A stretch of DNA of 9,432 nt from a bacterium. Its GTDB lineage: Bacteria; Patescibacteriota; Minisyncoccia; UBA6257; Colwellbacteraceae. Under the pieces are notes generated by a model. The model was given only the letters and a program-made list of their open reading frames with translations, did not search any database and was not told where the DNA came from. This document shows, one piece after another, positions 1 to 5,831 of this stretch. The position numbers and the translations under genes are program-made. The stretch covers positions 1-9,432 of the forward strand of contig JAJZPD010000025.1 of assembly GCA_021811305.1 (NCBI GenBank), written 5' to 3'. The number at the start of each line of letters is the position of its first letter. Position 1 is the stretch's first letter.

Positions 1-167
1 GCCGCGAGCAAATCGGCTCCGCCGAGAGGTCGGAGAAAATACGCACTTACAACTTCCCCCAGGACCGGATCACCGACCACCGCATCAACAAGAAATGGCA
101 CCATATCGAAAAGATACTGGGCGGGGACATGGATCCGATAGTCAAGGAGTTTAAAGCGAAAAACTAA
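1..167 (+). CDS. prfA: Peptide chain release factor 1, C-terminal end (partial)
   Basis: This is the last 54 codons of a class I release factor, which recognises UAA and UAG in the ribosomal A site and triggers release of the finished protein. The reading frame starts at base 3 and ends at TAA 165-167. The visible segment IRTYNFPQDRITDHRI is the conserved RF1 signature just after the GGQ domain. RF2 has a different sequence here, so RF1 is the better call. The GGQ loop and the codon-recognition domain lie outside the window. The tail is short, ending in EFKAKN. Its last codons are made of the repeat word AAAGCGAAAAACTAAAAGC that also overlaps the stop of the transketolase gene at 8428-8454, so the intergenic element has shaped the C-terminus. 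It is the only + strand gene and converges on the CofE-like gene. Confidence 0.93.
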   Translation, partial: REQIGSAERSEKIRTYNFPQDRITDHRINKKWHHIEKILGGDMDPIVKEFKAKN

Positions 168-306
168 AAGCGAAAAGCAACGACTAGGGACTGGGGATTA
201 GGGATTAGGGACTGCGAATGATGGATGGCGGACTAAACCCTAATCCCCAGTGCCTAATCCCTACTTTAACTTTGGCGCTTCCTTGTTTTGCGCTTTTTTT
301 GTTCTT
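154..306 (+). repeat. Intergenic heptamer-hairpin repeat, copy A (core 183-270)
   Basis: Copy A sits between the convergent prfA and CofE-like genes and is oriented with prfA. The 88-base core holds four 5' heptamers, then the 42-base invariant block (205-246), then the 3' heptamers. The arms ACTGGGGATTAGGG (190-203) and CCCTAATCCCCAGT (238-251) are perfectly complementary over 14 bp around a 34-base loop. An A-rich flank (154-180) precedes the core and a T-rich flank with CTTTTTTT (292-299) follows it. A hairpin followed by a T-rich tract would suit a terminator for prfA. Four G-tracts at 187-210 (loops of 3, 4 and 4) fit a G-quadruplex pattern on the + strand. Function is inferred; the repeat itself is directly visible. 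Confidence 0.9.
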
Positions 307-1041
307 TTAGTTTTTAATTTTTCTAACTATGCACAGCGGCGTCTGCTCGTCCGACTGGCCAAGAGGGTTGTCGCGGAAAACATCATGAATGAACTTTTCC
401 GTTAATTTGCTGTCGGACTTTCCCAAAGAATAAACTCCTTGGTAGTTGGCATCTACCACCACCACCTCGTGGTTGAACTTCTCTTTCAATTCTTTTGACA
501 CCTGGCTCGGCTTAAGCGGAGCCAGTTTGGCGTACTGCGTGTAAGGATAAAGGATGAAAGACATCGGGCAGTCTACCGATTTGGCATTTTTGCCGCTTAG
601 CGCGTAAAAGGCGCCCTTGATGCCCAGGGGCCTGGTAACCGCCGAGACGCCGGCAGCGAAAATCACCCGCGGAACTCCAGCCTCGCGGATAAAAAGTTCC
701 ATCGCCATCGGCGTCCCATGGCCGAATCCGCGGAAGTCTTTGGTGCCCCAATTATTCTTCACGTTGTGCGCCAAAAGCCTGGCCAGCCACGACGGTTTTA
801 TTTCCTTTATCGGAACAATTCTGTTCTGCGTGATGGCCACGACTTTTTCGCTTATGAAAATAACGTCGTTCGGTTCAAGGTAAGGCTTAACTAGCTCATT
901 GATCAATTTTTCCAGACTATCTCCTGGATTGATTAAGGGCGTTTTAATCGGATAGCGGGCATAAATTGTTCCGCCGACGTCGATATTTATCTCCTTCCCC
1001 TTATTGGGTTTTATCTGTGTTATATCTTTCCGATTTTCCAT
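307..1041 (-). CDS. CofE-like (F420-0:gamma-glutamyl ligase family) protein
   Basis: A 244-residue protein resembling the F420-0:L-glutamate ligase family (PF01996/COG1478). Members of the F420 pathway add glutamates to coenzyme F420 in the cytoplasm. The resemblance lies in LINPGDSLEKLINELV (about 36-51) followed by NDVIFISEKVVAITQNRIVP (58-77), the usual N-terminal signature with its Glu-Lys pair at 65-66. I do not see the canonical ISDSFGRPWR-type motif of true CofE. In a comparable position is VVVVDANYQGVYSLGKSD (193-210). No F420 biosynthesis gene is present in the window. I therefore call the family and not the reaction; the real substrate could be another acid or amino-acid ligation. 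The start at 1041 has no Shine-Dalgarno but lies 13 bases after a TATATT box. The stop sits in the repeat word AAAAACTAAAAG. Confidence 0.75.
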   Translation of the reverse strand: MENRKDITQIKPNKGKEINIDVGGTIYARYPIKTPLINPGDSLEKLINELVKPYLEPNDVIFISEKVVAITQNRIVPIKEIKPSWLARLLAHNVKNNWGTKDFRGFGHGTPMAMELFIREAGVPRVIFAAGVSAVTRPLGIKGAFYALSGKNAKSVDCPMSFILYPYTQYAKLAPLKPSQVSKELKEKFNHEVVVVDANYQGVYSLGKSDSKLTEKFIHDVFRDNPLGQSDEQTPLCIVRKIKN

Positions 1042-1054
1042 AATTTACAATTTC

Positions 1055-1083
1055 AATATACAAGAGAGCAAAAAGAAGCGCAA
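1055..1083 (-). promoter_or_regulatory. Candidate promoter of the CofE-like gene
   Basis: On the - strand TTGCGC (1078-1083) is followed after 17 bases by TATATT (1055-1060), five of six matches to the -10 consensus. The start codon lies 13 bases downstream, so a usual start site would leave a leader of about six bases. The -35 box is supplied by the T-rich repeat word TTTTGCGC and matches only the TTG of the consensus. Because that word is frequent in the spacer, correct spacing by chance is possible. Confidence 0.4.
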
Positions 1084-1214
1084 AACAAAGAAGCGCAAAA
1101 GTTAAAGTAGGGATTAGGTACTAGGGATTAGGGTTTAGTCCGCCATCCATCATTCGCAGTCCCTAACCCCTAGTCCCTAGTAAGTGTTTTTCGCTTTTAG
1201 CTTTTAGTTTTGCG
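1063..1214 (-). repeat. Intergenic heptamer-hairpin repeat, copy B (core 1101-1181)
   Basis: Copy B fills the spacer between rarA and the CofE-like gene and is oriented with their transcription. Its 81-base core is the shortest, with three 5' heptamers. In the sense direction ACTAGGGGTTAGGG (1161-1174) pairs with CCCTAATCCCTAGT (1120-1133) over 14 bp with one G-U pair; read from the other strand that position is an A-C mismatch. The invariant block is 1125-1166. Outer flanks also pair: CGCAAAAC (1079-1086) with GTTTTGCG (1207-1214). This copy has only three G-tracts, so it does not meet the four-tract G-quadruplex pattern. The A-rich flank begins about five bases after the rarA stop. Confidence 0.9.
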
Positions 1215-1218
1215 TTAT

Positions 1219-2475
1219 TCAGTCCCAGTATTTTCGATTCTTTAACTTCTCCGGCAAATAAGTTTGTCCGGCCTCCTTCGCCTCCTCTTTGTTATATTTA
1301 TACCCCTTGCCGTATCCCAGCTCTTTCATCAGACGCGTCGGCGCATTCCGAAGATGCAGAGGCACGCCTTCATTCGGAAGTTCGGCGATATCTTTTTTTA
1401 CCTCTTCGTAGGCCCACATTAACTTTGTGCTCTTCGGAGCCTTGGCTAGATAAACAACCGCCTGCGCCAGATTAACGTTGCACTCCGGCATCCCGTTAAA
1501 GTGGCAGGCCTGGTAAGCGGCTACTGCCTGAACTAACGCTTGCGGATCGGCCAAGCCGATATCTTCCGAAGCGAAGCGTATCAGCCGCCGCGCTATGTAA
1601 AGCGGATCTTCTCCCGCTTCAAGCATCCGGCCCAGCCAATATAGCGCCGCGCTGGCGTCGCTGCCGCGCATCGATTTGTGCAGCGCGGAGATGATATTGT
1701 AATGCTCCTCTCCGCCCTTGTCATACATAAGGTGCGTTTTTTGCAGAGACTGCTTAATGAGATCTCGGTCAATCTGTATCGCCTCTCCCTCTTTTCCGGC
1801 CGATCGTACTGCCAGCTCCAAGGCGTTTAAGGCGGCGCGCGTATCGCCATCCGCCATTTCTGCCAGAAAATCAATCGTATTCCCATCGATTTCGATCGGT
1901 TCGCCGCCGAGTCCGCGTTCCGCGTCAGTTAGCGCACGCCTGATTATCCTAGCAATATCGGATGCTGAAAGAGACTTTAATACGAAAACGCGGGCGCGCG
2001 ATAGGAGCGCGGAAATCACCTCAAAGGATGGATTCTCAGTCGTCGCGCCGATGAGTATTATCGTGCCGTCCTCGACATGCGGCAGAAAGCCGTCCTGCTG
2101 CGCTTTATTGAACCGATGGATCTCGTCGACGAAAAGGATGGTTTTCTGTCCGTAAACTTTTTTTCTTTCCCGAGCGGTCTTGATTATCTCCCGCACCTCG
2201 GCCGTGCTGCCGGTAACCGCGCTGAATTGCACGAAGTGGGCCTTGGTCATCTTGGCGATGATCCGGGCCAAGGTGGTCTTTCCGCTGCCAGGCGGGCCCC
2301 AGAGAATCATCGAAGGAATCTCGTCGCGCTCGATTGCGCCCCGTAAGACCGTTCCCGGGCCGATGATCTCGTCCTGGCCCAGAAACTCATCCAGCGTCTC
2401 TGGCCGAATGCGGTCAGCTAAAGGAGAGGATTTTTTTACCTCGCCGCTTTCTGCGTCACCAAATAATCCAGGCAT
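1219..2475 (-). CDS. rarA: RarA/MgsA replication-associated recombination AAA+ ATPase
   Basis: A 418-residue AAA+ ATPase of the RarA (MgsA, eukaryotic WRNIP1) family, which acts on stalled replication forks and is related to clamp-loader ATPases. Seen in order: an N-terminal PLADRIRPETLDEFLGQ segment (19-35), Walker A GPPGSGKT (60-67), Walker B LFVDEIHRF (114-122), sensor 1 GATTENPS (143-150), an arginine-finger region LLSRAR (157-162) and the sensor 2 stretch GDTRAALNALE (210-220). The family-specific C-terminal oligomerisation region runs from about YDKGGEEHYN (251-260) to RLMKELGYGKGY (381-392). Length is typical and all key residues are present. It starts at ATG 2475, eleven bases after a perfect TATAAT, and stops with TGA. 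It stands alone between two repeat copies and is probably transcribed as a single gene. Confidence 0.96.
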   Translation of the reverse strand: MPGLFGDAESGEVKKSSPLADRIRPETLDEFLGQDEIIGPGTVLRGAIERDEIPSMILWGPPGSGKTTLARIIAKMTKAHFVQFSAVTGSTAEVREIIKTARERKKVYGQKTILFVDEIHRFNKAQQDGFLPHVEDGTIILIGATTENPSFEVISALLSRARVFVLKSLSASDIARIIRRALTDAERGLGGEPIEIDGNTIDFLAEMADGDTRAALNALELAVRSAGKEGEAIQIDRDLIKQSLQKTHLMYDKGGEEHYNIISALHKSMRGSDASAALYWLGRMLEAGEDPLYIARRLIRFASEDIGLADPQALVQAVAAYQACHFNGMPECNVNLAQAVVYLAKAPKSTKLMWAYEEVKKDIAELPNEGVPLHLRNAPTRLMKELGYGKGYKYNKEEAKEAGQTYLPEKLKNRKYWD

Positions 2476-2486
2476 AGCTTGGCTTC

Positions 2487-2516
2487 ATTATATATGGCTC
2501 AAAAAGAAAAGCGCAA
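2487..2516 (-). promoter_or_regulatory. Candidate rarA promoter
   Basis: TATAAT, a perfect -10 match, lies at 2487-2492 on the - strand. TTGCGC at 2511-2516 stands 18 bases upstream and is part of the T-rich flank of repeat copy C. The ATG follows the -10 after eleven bases, so a normal start site would give a leader of about four bases. No Shine-Dalgarno is seen in the interval, in agreement with a nearly leaderless mRNA. The -10 is convincing; the -35 is weak. Confidence 0.5.
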
Positions 2517-2693
2517 AACAAAGAAACGCAAAGCGAAAAGCGCAAAAGTTAAAGTAGGGATTAGGTACTGGGGATTAGGGTTTAGTCCGCCATCCATCAT
2601 TCGCAGTCCCTAACCCCTAACCCCTAGCCCCCAGTCCCTAGTAAGTGTTTTTCGCTTTTATTTTTTAATTTTGCGCTCCTTTGTTTTGCGCTT
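2501..2693 (-). repeat. Intergenic heptamer-hairpin repeat, copy C (core 2548-2642)
   Basis: Copy C fills the spacer between the transglycosylase gene and rarA and is oriented with transcription. Its 95-base core is the longest, with five 5' heptamers, two more than copy B. The invariant block is 2572-2613. The 3' arm ACTGGGGATTAGGG (+ strand 2567-2580) is complementary to two separated stretches, CCCCAGT (2629-2635) and CCCTAAC (2608-2614, last base wobble in the sense direction). The extra heptamers form an asymmetric bulge. Five G-tracts of three to five on the sense strand give a strong G-quadruplex pattern. The A-rich flank AGAAGCGCAAAAC directly abuts the TAG stop of the upstream gene. 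Confidence 0.9.
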
Positions 2694-4130
2694 CTAGCTT
2701 CCGTTCCCGTTAAGTATCGAGATATCCTGCGTGAACTGCTGAGCCTGGTCGATGACATTGGCGCCGTAGACGTCTAAGCAGACAAACCTGTTCCAGTTCG
2801 ATCCGCAGTAATATTTGGCGGCCGCCTCCCGTGGATTAGTTGTCGCACCCGCATCGCGCAGATACAAAGCGGTAGCCACGAAGGCATCTGAGTTGCTCCA
2901 GGGATTGGGCGGATTGTCGCCGGTTATCTTGGTTATCTCGCTCGCGTAATCCTCCCAAGTGATGGGCAGGAACTGCGCCGGTCCCATCGCGCCTCCGTAG
3001 ATTCCGTCGCTGTTCGGACACGAAACTTTAAGGATCCCATTCTGCAGCTCGTTTCCCAAATTCAAGCTCTGCACGATCTGCAGGAAAACCGGAGCCTGCT
3101 TCGGCGACATCGCGGATTGGTAGCTGCATTGCCCAACGTTTTGGCCCAGAGCCGATTCGCGGTCCAAGATGGCCAAGATTAAAGCGGGATCGACGCCGGT
3201 AGCCTGGCCCGCAAACTTGGCGTACTGATAAGCGGTGCCGAAGGTCAGCTGGCCGCCGCCTAGAAGCTGAAAGATCTGAGCGCGGATCTGTGCGGCGGTT
3301 TTCTGCGTCTTGGTCAACAAGGATTGGTAAGCCGACTCTTGGCCCTTAGTGTCGGCTAAAAGGGTGGCTTTCTGCTGTTTGGTCGTAAGGACGCTCTGCT
3401 TCTGCGAGTTCTGGTAGTCGCGCAACGTAACCGCGTCCGAGCGCTCGATCGCCAGCTGGTTCTTCTGTCCGACCAACTCGGTAATCAGGCCCGTGAGCGT
3501 ATCAACCGAGGTCTTTAACCCCCCTTGTAAAGCCATTAGGTTGTTGACGTTGTTGAAAAAATCGGAGAGGCGCGGGTTCTGCAACAAGATAACTAAAAAT
3601 CCCTGGCTGTCGGTTTCATAGATCTTTTCCAAGGTGGCGCTCAAGAAATCCTGGGTCGTGCTGACGTTCTGCTGCAGCGTGCCGATCTTGGAATTGGTGA
3701 CAACGATCTGCCCGTCCAACTGCTGGATCGAAAGATTGACCGCCCGAATCTGCAGGTTTATTTTCGCGATCTTAGCATTCAGCTCGTTGATCGCCCCCTG
3801 TAGGGTGCTGCCCTGCTTCTGGTAAACGGCGATCTGGTTTTGATACTGGGTAATCTGGTTTTCCAAAGCTTGGAGCTGGTTCTCCAGATCCTGCTGCTGT
3901 TGCGCCGTCGAACTCAAGGTCTGCGCATGCGAACCCTCGTTGATCGGAGCAAGGACCGAGCCTAATAGGAAAACGGCGATAAAAAATATCGCCGGTATGG
4001 ACACATAGCGGAAAATGGCGTACCCTCGCTTCTCCGCGAAACTGAGATTTATTCTTTTTGTTCTGGAAGCGAAGACATCGTCCTGAACGCTCTTTTTGAT
4101 GTCTAAAAGTATTTTCGGCTTAGGCCTCAT
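2694..4130 (-). CDS. Membrane-anchored coiled-coil protein with lytic-transglycosylase domain
   Basis: A 478-residue envelope protein. Residues 1-42 are basic and cytoplasmic. A hydrophobic segment YVSIPAIFFIAVFLLGSVLA (42-61) forms a signal anchor. Residues about 74-290 are Gln-rich coiled coil of the EnvC/CwlO N-terminal type. The C-terminal domain (about 296-470) resembles MltB-type murein transglycosylases, which cut glycan strands. ALILAILDRESALGQ (316-330) offers the probable catalytic Glu325, and YGGAMGPAQFLPITWEDYA (378-396) is the family's typical GAMGxxQFxP motif. Four cysteines (335, 371, 442, 451) could form two disulfides, fitting an exported domain. The start overlaps the L25 stop by 11 bases and has a close GAGGG ahead of it, suggesting translational coupling. 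Likely role: wall remodelling or division. The fold assignment is firmer than the enzymatic activity. Confidence 0.85.
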   Translation of the reverse strand: MRPKPKILLDIKKSVQDDVFASRTKRINLSFAEKRGYAIFRYVSIPAIFFIAVFLLGSVLAPINEGSHAQTLSSTAQQQQDLENQLQALENQITQYQNQIAVYQKQGSTLQGAINELNAKIAKINLQIRAVNLSIQQLDGQIVVTNSKIGTLQQNVSTTQDFLSATLEKIYETDSQGFLVILLQNPRLSDFFNNVNNLMALQGGLKTSVDTLTGLITELVGQKNQLAIERSDAVTLRDYQNSQKQSVLTTKQQKATLLADTKGQESAYQSLLTKTQKTAAQIRAQIFQLLGGGQLTFGTAYQYAKFAGQATGVDPALILAILDRESALGQNVGQCSYQSAMSPKQAPVFLQIVQSLNLGNELQNGILKVSCPNSDGIYGGAMGPAQFLPITWEDYASEITKITGDNPPNPWSNSDAFVATALYLRDAGATTNPREAAAKYYCGSNWNRFVCLDVYGANVIDQAQQFTQDISILNGNGS

Positions 4131-4773
4131 TACCCTCGTTTTGCGCGTTAGCCTCCCGCTGAGCTCTCTTTTCCTCTCCCTCCACGATTACCGCTTCCGG
4201 CGTGACCTCTGCGGCCAGTGCCTCCTCTTCGGCTGGCTCGGAGATAGTCACCACAACGGTGTTAGACTCGACTTTGTATTCGTACTTGGCGCCGGTCGGC
4301 AAATCCTTTACATAGATACTGTCGCCGAGGTTGACTAGCTTGGAAAGGTCGATGATTATTTCCGAAGGGATATCCTGCGGGAAAGCCTCAACCTCGATCT
4401 CATCCATAGCCTTGACCAGGACGCCTCCGAGGTCTTTGACAGCCGGAGATTCTCCCACGAACTCCAAAGGAACGGCGGCGGTTATCACCTCGTCCATCTT
4501 AACCTCGTGAAAATCCACTGCGATGACCTTTGCCTTAACCGGATCGGTCTGCACCCCGTGAATCATAACCATGCGCGGAGCGCCGTTGAAGCTCAGGCTG
4601 ACCACCGTGTTTTCTCCAGCTTCGGTGTAAACCTTGTCAAAGTCCTTAGCGGCCACCGCCAGGTGGACATTATCGACTCCGTGGCCGTAAAGCTCGGCCG
4701 GAATCATCCCTTCGCGGCGCAGGGCGCCGACTTTCTTTCCTAACACTTCTCTTTTTTGGGCTTTCAGTTCCAT
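4120..4773 (-). CDS. rplY: 50S ribosomal protein L25 (general stress protein CTC type)
   Basis: A 217-residue protein of the L25/TL5/CTC family, which binds 5S rRNA in the large ribosomal subunit. The N-terminal 5S-binding domain (about 1-90) begins ELKAQKREVLGKKVGALRRE, and the motif MIPAELYGHG (23-32) is typical. A second beta domain (about 95-180) identifies the long CTC form, unlike the short E. coli L25. The tail (181-217) is acidic and Ala/Glu-rich, probably disordered. It lies 36 bases after the aldolase stop and overlaps the next start, so it is probably co-transcribed with both. No Shine-Dalgarno is visible before ATG 4773. In many bacteria this gene pairs with pth; that partner is not here. 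Confidence 0.95.
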   Translation of the reverse strand: MELKAQKREVLGKKVGALRREGMIPAELYGHGVDNVHLAVAAKDFDKVYTEAGENTVVSLSFNGAPRMVMIHGVQTDPVKAKVIAVDFHEVKMDEVITAAVPLEFVGESPAVKDLGGVLVKAMDEIEVEAFPQDIPSEIIIDLSKLVNLGDSIYVKDLPTGAKYEYKVESNTVVVTISEPAEEEALAAEVTPEAVIVEGEEKRAQREANAQNEGNEA

Positions 4774-4789
4774 GGTAATTAGAATTTCT

Positions 4790-4803
4790 GCCGCCGCGGC
4801 GGC
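4790..4803. other. GC-only perfect palindrome between aldolase and L25 genes
   Basis: GCCGCCGCGGCGGC reads identically on both strands and could form a five-bp stem with a four-base loop. On the + strand it is followed by TTTTTATT, which looks like a terminator, but no + strand gene precedes it. On the - strand, the sense direction here, the T-run is on the wrong side. It is therefore not a convincing terminator for the aldolase gene; it could stall or protect the transcript between two co-transcribed genes, or block antisense transcription. Confidence 0.5.
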
Positions 4804-4809
4804 TTTTTA

Positions 4810-5703
4810 TTACTGGTTATTAGCAGAGGGAAGTGTAACAAGTTTATTGAACAATTTCAACCGGGCGGAAACGGCGGCCTGCACCGCCTCCAGGGCCGGC
4901 GGAAAAATCTTGTAGGGAGCTATCTCGTCCGGATCGGCTTTCAGTCCGGCCTCGATACCCTTCCGCCAGGCCAGCCGGATCTCGGTATTGATATGTATCA
5001 CGTTCACTCCGGCGTCGATCGCGGCCAGGAAATCATCGTCGGCCGTCCCTGATCCCCCGTGCAAAACCAGCGGGATGCCAACCGCTCCTTTAATCTCTCT
5101 GATGCGCTCGATGTTCAGGCGAGGGTTGGGGACGTCTTTCAGCATGCCGTGCAGATTGCCGACCGCGGGCGCCAGGAAATCAACCTTAGTTTCGCTGACG
5201 AACTGCGCCGCCTCTTCCTTAGTGGTCAGCTGTGCGATCTGCACCGCCGCCCCGGCCGGGATCTCGGAAATAATCTCCGAGGAGGAGCCGATATACCCCA
5301 GCTCTCCCTCGATGTAAACGTCGGGATTGATGGACTTGGCGATCTCGATCGCCTGCTTGGTCTGTTTGACGTTCTCCTCAAAAGGAAGAGCACCTCCGTC
5401 GAACAAAATCTCGTCGTATCCCGCCTGAGCAGCGATTTTCACCTTCTCCAGCGAATGAGTATGATCGGCGTTCAGAAAAATCGGATAATTGAACTCCTCG
5501 CGCAGGCTTTTAACGAGCGCCGCCGCTTGATGTTCTCCGATAAAATCACGTTCGCCTTCCGACGTGCCGATCATTATGGGGACGTTCAGTTCCTTCGCCG
5601 CATTGACGATCGCTTTCAGTGCAACCAGATCGGAGATATTGAAGTGGCCGACCGCCACCTTCTTCTCTTCGGCTTCTTTTAAGTAATCAAATAAAGTCTT
5701 CAT
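4810..5703 (-). CDS. fba: Class II fructose-bisphosphate aldolase
   Basis: A 297-residue zinc-dependent class II ketose-bisphosphate aldolase. It would catalyse reversible cleavage of fructose 1,6-bisphosphate to dihydroxyacetone phosphate and glyceraldehyde 3-phosphate. Visible residues are NADHTHS (78-84) with catalytic Asp80 and zinc ligand His81, IEGELGYIG (131-139) with the conserved Glu, NLHG (183-186) with zinc ligand His185, and LHGGSGT (214-220) with zinc ligand His215 and the phosphate-binding glycines. INTEIR (238-243) is also typical. I chose ATG 5703 because homology begins at MKTLFDYLKEAEEKKVAVGHF. An upstream in-frame ATG at 5790 would add 29 residues that are only translated repeat sequence. 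Tagatose-bisphosphate specificity cannot be excluded, but the transketolase and kinase nearby favour central carbon metabolism. Confidence 0.93.
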   Translation of the reverse strand: MKTLFDYLKEAEEKKVAVGHFNISDLVALKAIVNAAKELNVPIMIGTSEGERDFIGEHQAAALVKSLREEFNYPIFLNADHTHSLEKVKIAAQAGYDEILFDGGALPFEENVKQTKQAIEIAKSINPDVYIEGELGYIGSSSEIISEIPAGAAVQIAQLTTKEEAAQFVSETKVDFLAPAVGNLHGMLKDVPNPRLNIERIREIKGAVGIPLVLHGGSGTADDDFLAAIDAGVNVIHINTEIRLAWRKGIEAGLKADPDEIAPYKIFPPALEAVQAAVSARLKLFNKLVTLPSANNQ

Positions 5704-5710
5704 TACATTT

Positions 5711-5739
5711 AGTTTAAGAGCGTAAAGCGAAAAGCGCAA
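5711..5739 (-). promoter_or_regulatory. Candidate fba promoter
   Basis: On the - strand TTGCGC (5734-5739) and TAAACT (5711-5716) are separated by 17 bases. ATG 5703 lies seven bases after the -10-like box, so the predicted mRNA would be leaderless. TAAACT is a mediocre -10 box, and TTGCGC comes from the T-rich repeat word. The same pair of boxes recurs before the neighbouring 410-residue gene, which raises confidence slightly. Confidence 0.35.
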
Positions 5740-5831
5740 AAGAAGCGCAAAGCGAAAAGCGAAAAGTTTAAAAGAGCCGACGACTAACAACCCGTCGTTG
5801 TTTTTCGCTTTTAGTTTTTAGTTTTGCGCTT
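5717..5831 (-). repeat. Spacer hairpin with shared repeat flanks but different core
   Basis: The spacer between the 410-residue gene and the aldolase gene carries the same A-rich and T-rich flank words as copies A-D, but lacks the heptamer core and the invariant block. An outer 11-bp perfect stem is formed by AAAAGCGAAAA (5755-5765) and TTTTCGCTTTT (5802-5812). An inner stem pairs CGACGAC (5778-5784) with GTCGTTG (5794-5800), with one G-T wobble on the + strand, around a nine-base loop. The hairpin is flanked by T-rich tracts on both strands and could terminate in either direction. The A-rich flank starts one base after the upstream TAA. Confidence 0.75.

Noticed and set aside
4790..4809. Intrinsic terminator after the aldolase gene
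   Set aside because: The T-run follows the palindrome only on the + strand, where no gene precedes it; on the - strand the palindrome is followed by AGAAATTC.
5059..5682. A 207-codon open frame on the + strand opposite the aldolase gene
   Set aside because: Antisense shadow; the - strand frame contains all catalytic residues of class II aldolase.
5704..5790. Aldolase start at 5790 giving an apparent signal peptide
   Set aside because: The 29 extra residues are the translated T-rich flank. A cytoplasmic aldolase starts at MKTLFDY, and a secreted form is not plausible.
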